From a virus, in IMG/VR virus record IMGVR_UViG_3300028794_000012, positions 1 through 38,952 of that record: a DNA stretch of 38,952 nt. One strand, given 5' to 3'. A model generated the notes under the pieces. That model did no database searches, was not told the origin of the DNA, and saw only the letters and a program-made list of their open reading frames with translations. The translations under genes were made by a program, and so were the position numbers. Positions 8,261 through 18,000 of this stretch are shown one piece after another; position 1 is the first letter of the stretch, and the number at the start of each line of letters is the position of its first letter.

Positions 8261-9517
8261 GTGGCAAATTTCGGATCTAAGCTCAGGCATGCTTGGAACG
8301 CGTTCATCTCAGATGACAAAGAAGAACCGGTTCGTGATTTTCGAGATCTGGGACCTAGTTACAGTTCTCGCCCGGATCGATCTCGATTCCTTTGGTCGAA
8401 TGAACGTTCGATCATCTCCTCGATCTACACACGAATCAGCATTGACGTAGCTTCAGTTCGACTTCGGCATGTTCGTTTGGACGAAGATGAACGTTACGTA
8501 GAAGACATAGCCAGTGGTCTTCAGGAATGTCTGAAGGTCGAGGCCAACATCGATCAGGCAGCTCGGCATTTCCGTCAAGACATTCCTATGACGTTGTTCG
8601 ACAGTGGTGTTTCGTGCATTGTTCCTGTGGACACAACGTCGGATCCGTCGATTTCCGGAGCGTTTGACGTCAAAACGTTGCGTGTTGGGAAGATCGTACA
8701 GTGGTACCCAAAGCACGTTAGGGTACGTTTGTATCGAGAGTCAACGGGGAATCAAGAAGAGATCACGCTCGAGAAGAAGTTTGTGGCGATCGTTGAGAAT
8801 CCGCTTTTCGCGGTAATGAACGAACCAAACTCCACACTTCAGCGATTGATTCGAAAACTCAACATGCTTGACGCTGTGGATGAAGCGTCCAGTTCGGGAA
8901 AGCTCGATTTGATCATCCAATTGCCATACACAATCAAGTCCGAAGCTCGGAAGCTTCAAGCCGAACAACGTCGAACTGACATTGAGTTCCAGTTGAAGGG
9001 CAGCAAGTACGGTATCGCCTACGCCGACGGTACCGAAAAGATTACTCAGCTGAATCGCCCAGCCGAGAACAACCTAATGAGTCAGATCGAGTATTTGATT
9101 GAGATGCTCTATTCTCAGCTTGGTCTAACCAAGGCCATCATGGACGGTACAGCAGAAGAACAGGCGATGATCAACTACTACAACCGAACGGTCGAGCCAA
9201 TTCTTGGTGCAATTGCCGAAGCAATGACGAGAACGTTCTTGACCAAGACCGCTCGATCTCAAGGGCAGTCAGTCGTTTACTTCCGCGACCCGTTCAAGCT
9301 TATTCCAATCTCAGTTCTTGCTGAGGTTACCGATAAGTTCACACGGAATGAAGTTGCGTCGGCAAACGACATTCGAACATCTATTGGATGGAAGCCGTCC
9401 AAGGATCCAAAGGCTGACGAGCTGAGAAACAGCAACATGCCCATGCCGGCGCCGTCGGTACCGGAAGCTACTACAATCAAAGAACTTGGGAAGGTAGACA
9501 GTCAAAATGGCAGCTGA
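8261..9517 (+). CDS. Portal protein
   Basis: Portal protein of 418 aa, HK97-like. It forms the dodecameric ring through which DNA enters and leaves the capsid. Characteristic parts are the N-terminal SSIYTRISIDVASVRLRHVR, the segment VRVRLYRE with YPKHV before it, the long helix LIRKLNMLDAVDEASSSGKLDLIIQLP, and LTKAIMDGTAEEQAMINYYNRTVEPILGAI. GTG 8261 was chosen because AGGAGG at 8249-8254 lies 6 bases upstream; GTG 8258 in the same frame is only 3 bases away. It overlaps the protease-capsid gene by 11 bases, the usual order. Confidence 0.88.
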   Translation: MANFGSKLRHAWNAFISDDKEEPVRDFRDLGPSYSSRPDRSRFLWSNERSIISSIYTRISIDVASVRLRHVRLDEDERYVEDIASGLQECLKVEANIDQAARHFRQDIPMTLFDSGVSCIVPVDTTSDPSISGAFDVKTLRVGKIVQWYPKHVRVRLYRESTGNQEEITLEKKFVAIVENPLFAVMNEPNSTLQRLIRKLNMLDAVDEASSSGKLDLIIQLPYTIKSEARKLQAEQRRTDIEFQLKGSKYGIAYADGTEKITQLNRPAENNLMSQIEYLIEMLYSQLGLTKAIMDGTAEEQAMINYYNRTVEPILGAIAEAMTRTFLTKTARSQGQSVVYFRDPFKLIPISVLAEVTDKFTRNEVASANDIRTSIGWKPSKDPKADELRNSNMPMPAPSVPEATTIKELGKVDSQNGS

Positions 9518-11498
9518 TTTCAGTGGATACGCCACGAAGGCTGGACTCAAGTGCTCCGACGGCAGGACTATCACGGCTGAAGCGTTCAAGCATCAGGATG
9601 CCGTGACGGTTCCTCTCGTGTGGCAGCACGCACACGGTGAGCCCAGCAATGTTCTTGGGCATGCGGTTCTCAAAGCCCAGGCTGACGGCATGCGTGCCGA
9701 CGGATACTTCAACGCCACCAAGGCCGGCCAGACGGCGAAGCAGCTTGTCCAGCACAGGGACATCACTGCGCTCTCCATCTACGCCAACAAGCTTCTCGAG
9801 CAGGGGAAGACCGTTCTTCACGGAACCATTCGTGAGGTCAGTCTGGTTCTTTCGGGAGCCAATCCCGGCGCACTCATCGATTTCGTGCAGATCGCACATG
9901 GTGATGACGTCGAGGTCCTGACTGATGAAGCAGTCATCCACGCCGGCCTCGAGATCGAAGTTCCCGAGCCGGAAGAAGAGCCCGAAGTCCAGGGCGAGAA
10001 GGAAGTCCAGGGAGAGGAGAAGGTCGAGCACGCTGACGACCCCACCGTTCAGGACATCTTCGATTCCATGGATTCGGATCAGAAGAACGTCGTCGCGTTG
10101 CTTGTCGGGCAGGCTCTGGAGTCTGTCGCAGCGGAGCATTCAGACTCCACCACCAATGAGGACGCCCTCACCCACCAGAAAGAGGAACCAGTGAAGCACA
10201 ACGTCTTCGACGCCAACGACACCGCCAACGGCACCGGCAGTGGAGAGCTCCGCCACATCATGTCGGAACTTGATGTCAAGGGCATCATGCAGTCCGCGAT
10301 CAAGCACGGTTCGTTGAAGAGTGCTGTCGAGGAATACGCCCTCGCGCACAACATCACCAACATCGAGCTCATGTTCCCGGATGCGCAGCTTCTGGAGAAC
10401 CGTCCCGAGTTCAACAAGCGCCGCACTGAGTGGGTCGCCGGCGTTCTCGGCGGTACGCGGCACAGCCCATTCTCCCGGGTCAAGAGCATCGTGGCGGACC
10501 TGACCTTCGAGGACGCGCGGGCCAAGGGCTACATCAAGGGCGAGTTGAAGAAGGAAGAGTTCTTCGGCGTCTCCAAGCGGGTCACGTCTCCGACCACCGT
10601 CTACAAGAAGCAGAAGCTCGATCGGGACGACGTCCTGGACATCACGGACTTCGACGTCATCGCGTGGCTCAAGATGGAAATGCGCATGATGCTGGACGAG
10701 GAGATCGCGCGGGCGATCCTCATCTCCGACGGTCGTGACATCTCCAACGAGGACAAGATCAAGGACCCGATCGGTGCTGCGGACGGAATCGGGATCAGGT
10801 CGATCCTCAACGATCACGAGCTGTACGTCACCACGGTGAACGTGAACGTCGACGACGCGGAATCCTCGTACGACGAGGTCATCGACGCGGTGATGGATGG
10901 GATGGAGTACTACAAGGGGACCGGCACGCCGGACTTCTACACCACCATTCGGGAGCGGAACAAGTTCCTCAAGGCCAAGGATGAGATGGGTCGTCGGCTG
11001 TACAAGGACGTCAGTGAGGTGGCTTCTGCACTGGGTGTGGCGAGCGTCATCTGCGTCGAGCCGATGAACGATCTGACCGACGTCGTCGGCATCATCGTCA
11101 ACCTGTCGGACTACAACATTGGCACCGACAAGGGTGGCGAGGTCAATATGTTTGACGACTTCGACATCGACTACAACCAGCAGAAGTACCTGATCGAGAC
11201 CCGGCTCTCCGGTGCTCTCGTGAAGATCAAGTCCGCGCTGGTGATCAAGAAGACCGCCGCGGCCAACGTGCTCGTGGCTCCGACCGTGCCGACCTTCGTT
11301 CGTACGACTGGTGTCATCACGATCCCGACCAAGACCGGCGTGGTTTACAAGAACGCTGCGGGTACTACTCTGACCGCAGGTGCTCAGACCCCCCTGTCCG
11401 CGGGCGCCAGCCTGACCGTCAACGCCACCCCGGCGGCCGGTTACTACTTCGGCACCTCCGAGAACGACAGCTGGACGTTCACGCGCGACGCGGCCTGA
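9507..11498 (+). CDS. Prohead protease fused to major capsid protein with C-terminal Ig-like module
   Basis: Protein of 663 aa. Residues 1 to about 145 look like an HK97-type prohead protease: His41 (or His43) in VWQHAHGEP and Ser112 in REVSLVLSGANPG. A Glu-rich linker (about 150-228) is probably the scaffold region removed during maturation. From about 229 (VKHNVFDAND) the major capsid fold follows, with helices and strands including TEWVAGVLGG, FGVSKRV and WLKMEMRMMLDEEIA. The last about 70 residues form an Ig-like module (ITIPTKTGVVYK to GYYF). An in-frame GTG at 10191, with AGAGGA 4 bases before it, might start a separate capsid product. Third codon positions are mostly G or C, as expected for a highly expressed gene. 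Confidence 0.88.
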   Translation: MAADFSGYATKAGLKCSDGRTITAEAFKHQDAVTVPLVWQHAHGEPSNVLGHAVLKAQADGMRADGYFNATKAGQTAKQLVQHRDITALSIYANKLLEQGKTVLHGTIREVSLVLSGANPGALIDFVQIAHGDDVEVLTDEAVIHAGLEIEVPEPEEEPEVQGEKEVQGEEKVEHADDPTVQDIFDSMDSDQKNVVALLVGQALESVAAEHSDSTTNEDALTHQKEEPVKHNVFDANDTANGTGSGELRHIMSELDVKGIMQSAIKHGSLKSAVEEYALAHNITNIELMFPDAQLLENRPEFNKRRTEWVAGVLGGTRHSPFSRVKSIVADLTFEDARAKGYIKGELKKEEFFGVSKRVTSPTTVYKKQKLDRDDVLDITDFDVIAWLKMEMRMMLDEEIARAILISDGRDISNEDKIKDPIGAADGIGIRSILNDHELYVTTVNVNVDDAESSYDEVIDAVMDGMEYYKGTGTPDFYTTIRERNKFLKAKDEMGRRLYKDVSEVASALGVASVICVEPMNDLTDVVGIIVNLSDYNIGTDKGGEVNMFDDFDIDYNQQKYLIETRLSGALVKIKSALVIKKTAAANVLVAPTVPTFVRTTGVITIPTKTGVVYKNAAGTTLTAGAQTPLSAGASLTVNATPAAGYYFGTSENDSWTFTRDAA

Positions 11499-11519
11499 TC
11501 TGACGGAATGGATTGACTC

Positions 11520-11858
11520 ATGGCAAAGTTCTACGGTGATATTGGCTTCGGCGAATCTGTAGAGACTGCGCCTGGAGTTTGGGAGGACGTCGTCACAACG
11601 CGAAAGTATTATGGCGACGTCCTCCGCAACACCAGAAAGCTTCAGGACGGAGAGAATCTGAACAATGATCTCTCCGTAAACAACTCGATCAGCATCGTCG
11701 CGGACGCTTACGCCAGCGAGAACTTCTTTGCCATGCGGTATATCAGTTGGGCGGGGACGTTGTGGATAGTCTCAGATGTTGAGGTGCAACGTCCTCGCCT
11801 TCTGTTGAGGTTGGGAGGTGTCTACCATGGGTCGATTGGAACTCCAGTCAGTCCTTGA
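11520..11858 (+). CDS. Head-closure/connector-like protein
   Basis: Protein of 112 aa, beginning MAKFYGDIGFGESVETAPGV and containing RKYYGDVLRN, NDLSVNNSISIVADAYA, FFAMRYISWAGTLWIVSDVEV and a C-terminal RPRLLLRLGGVY. This pattern matches a small beta-rich phage protein seen next to capsid genes in Firmicutes phages, which I take to be a head-closure or stopper protein of the neck. It overlaps the next gene by 32 bases. The family match is by eye. The exact neck position is inferred from gene order. Confidence 0.65.
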   Translation: MAKFYGDIGFGESVETAPGVWEDVVTTRKYYGDVLRNTRKLQDGENLNNDLSVNNSISIVADAYASENFFAMRYISWAGTLWIVSDVEVQRPRLLLRLGGVYHGSIGTPVSP

Positions 11859-12129
11859 GGTGCTTCTTGGTAGTGAGAACGTTTACTTCCAGCCACCGCA
11901 AAGCACGAAGATGGCGTTTCCATGCATTGTCTACCATCCGGACAATATGGATACTCAGTTCGCTGGCAATGTCCCTTACAGCGTTACCCAGCGTTACCAA
12001 GTGACCGTAATCGATAAGAATCCGGATAGTTTGATTCCGATGAAGGTCGCCCATCTCCCCCGTTGCCTGTATAACAGGTTCTTCACGGCGGATAATCTCA
12101 ACCATTCCGTATTCAATCTTTACTTCTGA
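11827..12129 (+). CDS. Neck/tail completion protein, probable tail terminator
   Basis: Protein of 100 aa: MGRLELQSVLEVLLGSENVYFQPP, then MAFPCIVYHPDN, YSVTQRYQVTVIDKNPDS and LPRCLYNRFFTADNLNH with a final FNLYF. This arrangement matches small phage proteins between the head-closure protein and the tail tube, with the size and alpha-beta pattern of tail terminators. ATG 11827 is 6 bases after GGGAGGTG (11813-11820); GTG 11818 upstream lies within that ribosome site and is unlikely. It lies just before the first tail-tube gene, where a terminator is expected. Confidence 0.6.
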   Translation: MGRLELQSVLEVLLGSENVYFQPPQSTKMAFPCIVYHPDNMDTQFAGNVPYSVTQRYQVTVIDKNPDSLIPMKVAHLPRCLYNRFFTADNLNHSVFNLYF

Positions 12130-12140
12130 GGAGTAACCAA

Positions 12141-13025
12141 ATGACCAAGCTTGCTTGGGATCAGACTGGTCAGCGCCGCTATGAGACTGGCGTCGATCAC
12201 GGAATTCTGTACCCTCTCGACGGCGCCGGCGCCTACAGCCAGGGTTACGCTTGGAATGGTCTCACGGCCGTTACCGAGTCTCCTTCAGGTGCCGAGGCCA
12301 GCCCGCAGTACGCGGACAACATCAAGTACCTGAACCTGATCTCCTACGAGGAGTTCGGCGGTACGATCGAGGCCTTCACCTACCCGAACGAGTTCGCGTT
12401 GTGTGACGGCACGGCCCAGCCCGAAACCGGGGTTTTCGTGGGGCAGCAGGCCAGAAAGACTTTCGGTCTGGCATACCGCTCCAAGATCGGCAACGATGTC
12501 GACGGTCAGGACCACGGCTACAAGCTCCACCTGATCTACGGCGCTATTGCGGCTCCGTCCGAAAAGGCCTACGCGACGGTGAACGACTCTCCGGAGCCGA
12601 TCACCTTCAGCTGGGAACTGACGACCACTCCGGTCGAGGTCGGCACCATCAGCAGCGTCGCCTACAAGCCGACCGCATACCTCACGATCGATTCGACCAC
12701 CGCCGATGCTGGTTCTCTGGCCGAGCTCGAGGACCTTCTGACCGGAACCGTCGGTTCGGACCCTCAGCTTCCCATGCCGGCCGACGTCATCGCTCTCTTC
12801 GCCGGTACGACCACCCAGGTCACCCCGACCGAGCCGGCGTTCAACCAGGGCACCAACACCATCACCATCCCCACCGTCACCGGCGTGGTCTACAAGGTCG
12901 GAGGCGTCACCAAGGCACCCGGCGCGCTGGTCATCACGACGAACACCGTGGTCAACGCGTACCCGCTTCCGGGCTACAAGTTCCCGGCCGTGGGCGACGA
13001 TGACTGGTTCTACCCGTTCGTCTGA
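12141..13025 (+). CDS. Major tail tube protein 1, with C-terminal Ig-like module
   Basis: Protein of 294 aa forming the tail tube. N-terminal KLAWDQTGQRRYETGVDHGILYP, WNGLTAVTESPSGAE, EAFTYPNEFALCDG, FGLAYRSKIGNDVDG and ITFSWELTTTPV are shared with the protein encoded at 13625, which is a paralogue. The last about 62 residues (ITIPTVTGVVYK to PGYKFP) are an Ig-like module also found at the end of the capsid protein. Codons are strongly G/C-ending, as in the capsid gene, which suggests this is the abundant tube subunit. A GAGGAG ribosome site precedes ATG 12141. Confidence 0.88.
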   Translation: MTKLAWDQTGQRRYETGVDHGILYPLDGAGAYSQGYAWNGLTAVTESPSGAEASPQYADNIKYLNLISYEEFGGTIEAFTYPNEFALCDGTAQPETGVFVGQQARKTFGLAYRSKIGNDVDGQDHGYKLHLIYGAIAAPSEKAYATVNDSPEPITFSWELTTTPVEVGTISSVAYKPTAYLTIDSTTADAGSLAELEDLLTGTVGSDPQLPMPADVIALFAGTTTQVTPTEPAFNQGTNTITIPTVTGVVYKVGGVTKAPGALVITTNTVVNAYPLPGYKFPAVGDDDWFYPFV

Positions 13026-13060
13026 TCTGAGAACTGATTTGAGAGAAAGGAGACCAGAGA

Positions 13061-13603
13061 ATGCTCACTCTAATTGTCCAAATGTCCGAAAATTACGACG
13101 AAGCAAAGCAAGAATTCATCCCGGACAAAGTTGTTAAGTTGGAGCTCGAGCATTCTCTGGTCTCCCTGTCAAAATGGGAGTCATTCTGTGAGAAGCCTTT
13201 TCTCGGAAACATACCCAAGACTGCCGAAGAAACATTGTGGTACATCCAGTTCATGACGATGACCCCCAATGTTCCTCCGGAGGTTTTCAACAGCCTCTCT
13301 ACCGAGAACATAATCGAAATAAATGCCTACATAGACAAGAAAATGACGGCAACTTGGTTCAAAGAAGAACCACCAGCTCGCCAAGGTGAAATCATTACAG
13401 CAGAAGTGATTTACTACTGGATGATTTCATTGAACGTCCCAATAGATTGCCAAGATTGGCACCTTAATCGACTATTAACTTTGATTAGAGTCTGTAATCA
13501 GAAGAACGCTCCGCCAGCAAAGAAGATGAACGCTCGAGAGCTTGCGCAAAGGAATCGCATGCTCAACGAAGAACGCCGAGCCCGACTACAAACAGCTGGA
13601 TAA
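13061..13603 (+). CDS. Tail assembly chaperone
   Basis: Protein of 180 aa. [78 protein letters not shown] and a basic C-terminal helix ([17 protein letters not shown]) match a chaperone-type protein known from many Firmicutes phages, between tail tube and tape measure genes. It assists assembly around the tape measure. It lies between the two tail-tube paralogues. I see no convincing frameshift site or extension, so it is annotated as one reading frame. Codons are less G/C-ending than those of the capsid and tube genes. Confidence 0.78.
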   Translation: MLTLIVQMSENYDEAKQEFIPDKVVKLELEHSLVSLSKWESFCEKPFLGNIPKTAEETLWYIQFMTMTPNVPPEVFNSLSTENIIEINAYIDKKMTATWFKEEPPARQGEIITAEVIYYWMISLNVPIDCQDWHLNRLLTLIRVCNQKNAPPAKKMNARELAQRNRMLNEERRARLQTAG

Positions 13604-13624
13604 CTGTCGGAAGGAGGAACTGGA

Positions 13625-14425
13625 ATGGCGAAGCTTAGCTGGGATTCTGCCGGCAAAAGATTCTTCGAGGTTGGCGTGGATCGAGGCGTTCTCTACCCAA
13701 AAACGGGTCAAGGCGTTGCGTGGAACGGATTGATTGCCGTCACAGAATCGCCAGTTGGTGGCGAAGCCAAGCCATACTATCTCGACGGCGTCAAATACGA
13801 AAATCGAACGACGGTTGAAGAATTCGCAGCTACTATTGAGGCGTTCACGTATCCTGAGGAATTCGCTATTTGCGATGGTACTTCCTCGTTGACCACTGGG
13901 TTGTTCGCCAACCAACAGTACCGGCAACCATTCGGAATGTGTTACCGAACAAAGCTTGGGAACGACATTACCGGGCCGGACTTCGGATACAAGATTCATC
14001 TCGTTTACAACGCAATAGCAACCCCAACACAGCGAGCCAATCAGTCCATCTCGGATAGTCCTGACGCCATCACCTTCAGTTGGTCCGTCACAACGATTCC
14101 GGTTAGGGTTACGGGTATCCGCCCAACTGCGCATTTCATCATCGATTCGGTAAGAACCGACCCAGATGTGTTGGCTGCGGTTGAGGCGTTGTTGTATGGA
14201 TCCGACGATAATGTGCCAACAATGCCAACCGTTGATGAACTCATCGCTATCTATCTCGACGCCCTTCCGCCAACGGAATTCTTGGTTGTTGACAACGGCG
14301 ATGACACCTTCACGATCACTGGTCCGGCCGGAATGGTCGACGCGATCGACGCAACCCACTTCACGCTCAACGCTCCGACCGTTACTGATCATGGTGACGG
14401 CACAGCGACAGCCACCTCAGCGTAA
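13625..14425 (+). CDS. Tail tube paralogue 2
   Basis: Protein of 266 aa similar along its first about 210 residues to the tube protein at 12141: KLSWDSAGKRFFEVGVDRGVLYP, WNGLIAVTESPVGGE, IEAFTYPEEFAICDG, MCYRTKLGND and AITFSWSVTTIPV. The C-terminus (from about 215) differs: a beta-rich stretch with FLVVDNGDDTFTITGPAG, MVDAIDATHFTLNAPTV and DHGDGTATAT, probably another Ig-like module. Codons are less biased than in the first copy, so it may be a minor tube subunit or serve at one end of the tail. GGAGGAAC lies just upstream of ATG 13625. Confidence 0.8.
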   Translation: MAKLSWDSAGKRFFEVGVDRGVLYPKTGQGVAWNGLIAVTESPVGGEAKPYYLDGVKYENRTTVEEFAATIEAFTYPEEFAICDGTSSLTTGLFANQQYRQPFGMCYRTKLGNDITGPDFGYKIHLVYNAIATPTQRANQSISDSPDAITFSWSVTTIPVRVTGIRPTAHFIIDSVRTDPDVLAAVEALLYGSDDNVPTMPTVDELIAIYLDALPPTEFLVVDNGDDTFTITGPAGMVDAIDATHFTLNAPTVTDHGDGTATATSA

Positions 14426-14438
14426 GTAAAGGAGAACC

Positions 14439-14684
14439 ATGGCAAGCGTAAACGTATTGACTGCGGAACGTACGATCGAGATTGAGGATGCGATCATCAC
14501 CGACGCGTCAATCGACGGCAGTGGACATTTGATCCTCACAAGGAACGATCTGTCGACCATCGACGCTGGCGTGGCCAAGGGCGCACAAGGTGTTGCTGGA
14601 GTTTCGGGCGCAATCGCTGTCGACGACCTCGAGGATGTTCCGCCGGGAACGCCTTCCGGCACCCCAATTTTCCTCCGGGAGTAA
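14439..14684 (+). CDS. Small tail-associated protein, unknown
   Basis: Protein of 81 aa: MASVNVLTAERTIEIEDAI, then GSGHLILTRNDLSTIDAG, a GAQGVAGVSG turn and DDLEDVPPGTPSGTP. The LILTRNDGS-like strand and the Gly-rich segment recall short domains in phage fibre proteins that precede collagen-like parts. It lies between the second tube gene and the gp10-like gene, with GGAG (14431-14434) 4 bases before ATG 14439. A small virion protein is likely. The function is unknown. Confidence 0.6.
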   Translation: MASVNVLTAERTIEIEDAIITDASIDGSGHLILTRNDLSTIDAGVAKGAQGVAGVSGAIAVDDLEDVPPGTPSGTPIFLRE

Positions 14685-14716
14685 TTTCCAAAAAGTAATT
14701 TCAAAAGGAGATCCAC

Positions 14717-15094
14717 GTGTTCTCACTAACCTCGAAAGGGTCCTTCAGCAAAACCGAAGCGTCATTAAGGAAAATGGCAGCGATCAATTTCGCGCGTATT
14801 CTTGACTCTGCGGGTAAAGCTGGACAAGATGCTTTGGCGCGAGCAACGCCGGTAGACACAGGTTTAGTTGCGAGTTCGTGGACATACACGGTAGAAGGGG
14901 GAAATGGTGTAATTCGTCTCATTTGGCATAATACGGACATAGAGAGCGGATTTCCGGTAGCCATCATGTTGCAGTTCGGTTATGCAACTGGAACTGGCGG
15001 ATATGTTCAAGGACGAGACTACATCAACCCAGCTATCGAGCCCATATTCATCAAAATCCAAGCTGACGTATGGAAGGCGGTGACCTCCGCATGA
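14717..15094 (+). CDS. HK97 gp10-like tail completion protein
   Basis: Protein of 125 aa of the HK97 gp10-like type. An N-terminal helix (INFARILDSAGKAGQDALARATPVDTGLVASSW) is followed by strands with VIRLIWHN, FPVAIMLQFGYATGTGGYVQGRDYINPAI and a final helix (FIKIQADVWKAVTSA). The GTGGYVQGRDYINPA end is typical of the family, which takes part in the head-tail interface. GTG 14717 is 6 bases after AAAAGGAG. The stop overlaps ATG of the tape measure. It normally lies before the tail-tube genes, so its place after them is slightly unusual. Confidence 0.72.
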   Translation: MFSLTSKGSFSKTEASLRKMAAINFARILDSAGKAGQDALARATPVDTGLVASSWTYTVEGGNGVIRLIWHNTDIESGFPVAIMLQFGYATGTGGYVQGRDYINPAIEPIFIKIQADVWKAVTSA

Positions 15095-18000
15095 GCGGTA
15101 TCGAAACTAGGGTTCTTCAGATCAGATTCGACAATGCTCAATTCTCAGCAGGAATTAGCAAGACTCTTGCCGATCTCAAAGCATTGAATTCCGGACTCAA
15201 GCTCGAGGGCGCCGCCAAGGGTCTAAACGAGGTCAGCAAAGCTGCCAGCAAATTCTCTCTGGGAAATCTCAGCTCCGGTCTAAGCAATGTGACCTCCAAG
15301 TTCAGTGCGCTTTCGGTCGTTGGTGTCACGGCATTAGCTACGATCACTGCAAAAGCAGTCCAAGCCGGCGCCACACTGATCAAATCTCTAACGCTTCAGC
15401 CCTTGACAAGTGGATTCCAAGAATATGAAACTGGTCTGAATGCTGTTCAGACAATCCTGGCGAACACTGCAGCGGCTGGCGTTGGGCTCAAGGAAGTCAA
15501 CGCAACACTGCTCGATTTGAACCGATATTCTGACCAAACGATCTACAACTTCGGTCAGATGGCAAAGAACATCGGAACCTTCACTGCTGCTGGCGTAGAT
15601 CTGAAGACTGCGACAGCGTCGATCAAGGGTATTGCTAACCTTGCTGCTTTGTCGGGCTCCAATTCTGAACAAGCTTCCAGCGCTATGTATCAGCTCTCCC
15701 AGGCTATTTCTGCTGGGAGAGTTTCGCTCGAGGACTGGAACTCAGTCGTCAATGCGGGTATGGGTGGTACTGTATTCCAGCGTGCATTGGCGCAAAATGC
15801 CGAGAAAATGGGCACGCTGAGCAAGGGCGCTGTAGAACTCAAAGGTAAGATGAAGAACGTCACCATCGAAGGAAAATCCTTCCGCGAATCCATCACGGCC
15901 AAGCCGGGTGAAGAATCGTGGTTGACTTCAGATGTCCTGACGCGTACGTTGAGTCAGTTCACCGGTGACTTGTCCAACGCTGCATTGGCTGCGCAGGGCT
16001 TCAACGAGCAGGAAATCAAGGCAATCCAGGCTCAGGCCAAAACTGCTAAGAACGCAGCCACGCAGGTCAAAACGATGACCCAGTTGTTTGGGACGTTGAA
16101 GGAAGCTGCTGGTTCTGGTTGGGCCCAGACGTGGCAGCTCATATTTGGCGACTTTGAGGAAGCGAAGAAGCTCTTCACGAGTGTGAACAATACACTTGGC
16201 GCATTCATTTCTTCATCAGCAAATGCTCGAAACAAGGTTCTTGGCGACTGGAAAGAGATGGGTGGTCGTACAGTACTCATCGATGCAATTGGTAATGCAT
16301 TCAAGGCTCTTGTTTCGGTCGTCAAGCCCATCAAAGATGCTTTTCGAGAGATATTTCCGGCGACGACCGGTGCTCAACTATTCAATTTGACAGCTACACT
16401 TCGAGCGTTTACCCAAACTCTTATTCTCGGTAGCGAAACTGCAGACAAAGTAAAGCGGACCTTTGCTGGTGTCTTTGCTATATTCGGCATTGGTTTTGAG
16501 ATAGTCAAACAAGTTGCCAAAATGTTCGTCGGCTTGTTTAGTGAGGTTGGCAAAGGCTCGAGCGGTTTCCTCGATCTTACCGCAGGTATCGGCGACTGGC
16601 TTGTCTCCTTGCATGAGGCCATCGTCAATGGTGAAGGGCTTACGAAGTTCTTTACGGGTCTCGGAAAGATCTTGGCATTCCCGATCAAAGCAATCAAGGT
16701 GCTGGCCAAACTGCTTGCATCTGCATTTGGTGGTGGATCCGAAGGCTTGGCGAATCTGCAAGATCGATTCGCACCGCTTGGTGCTCTCGGAAATATCATC
16801 GCGATTGCATGGTCGAAGGCGCTTGGGATTCTGGACAGCGTATGGTCCACATTCAAGGAAATGGCGCCGGGACTTTCCGATGCGTTTACGTCCCTCATGG
16901 ACAACATCACAGCAGCTTTCTCCGATGGAAACTTCAGCAAGATTCTTGACGGAATCAATACGGGGTTGTTCGCAGCTCTTGTGCTTGCTTTCCGTAAATT
17001 CACAAAAGGCAGTCTCTTCGGAGATGTCAACGTGGGCGAAGGTTTCTTCGAGTCGATTACAGGTGCATTCAACAACCTGACCGGAACGATGAAGGCTATG
17101 CAGGCACAGCTCAAGGCAGGAACTCTGCTCAAGATTGCAGCTGCGATTGCGCTTCTCACGGTTTCCGTGGTGGCGTTGTCGATGATCGATAGCGACAAGC
17201 TAACCAAGGCCCTCTCGGCACTTACGGTTATGTTTGGTCAACTGCTGGTGGCGATGGCGTTATTTGCAAAGGCGACAGCCGGTGCAGGACTCGTCAGACT
17301 ACCGGTGATGGCTGCAGGGTTGATCCTGATCGCTATCGCAATCGATATTCTGGTCGTGGCAGTCACCGCTCTATCCAAGCTCAGCTGGGAGGATCTGGCG
17401 AAAGGTCTTGGCGGAACACTCGTTCTACTCGGTGCTCTGGTTGGCGTTGTTCGTGGTATGGCCGGACAGTCCGCCGGTATGGTTGCCGCTGGGGCTGGTC
17501 TTATTCTGATAGCTGCAGCAATCAAGATTCTTGTGAGTGCTGTAACAGACCTTTCAGGTCTCAGCTGGGAAGAAATGGCACAAGGTTTGATCGGAACGGC
17601 CGCATTACTTGCATCTCTGGCGTTGTTCTCTCGATTCGCCGGGGCAAATGCCGGAGGTGTACTTGGTGGTGCGGGCATCATCCTTCTTGCGGCGGGAATC
17701 AAGATCCTTGCTAGTGCTTTGAAGGATATTTCCGGATTGTCTTGGGAAGAACTTGCACAAGGACTCGTTGGTATGGCTGGTGGGCTTCTGCTCATTGGAG
17801 CAGCGCTCATTCTTATTCCTCCGACATCACTTCTGTCGGCTGCAGCAGTTCTCGTTGTGGCTACTTCGTTGGGATTGCTTGCGACTGCGCTTGGGCAAAT
17901 GGGCGGTATGACGTGGATAGAGATTGCCAAGGGGTTAACTGTCTTGGCTATCTCTCTAGGCATCATTGCAGCTGCAATGATTCTGATGACTACGGCGCTA

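Noticed and set aside
13500-13740. Programmed frameshift in the tail chaperone gene
   Set aside because: No convincing slippery heptamer is visible, and the next gene has its own strong ribosome site and start.
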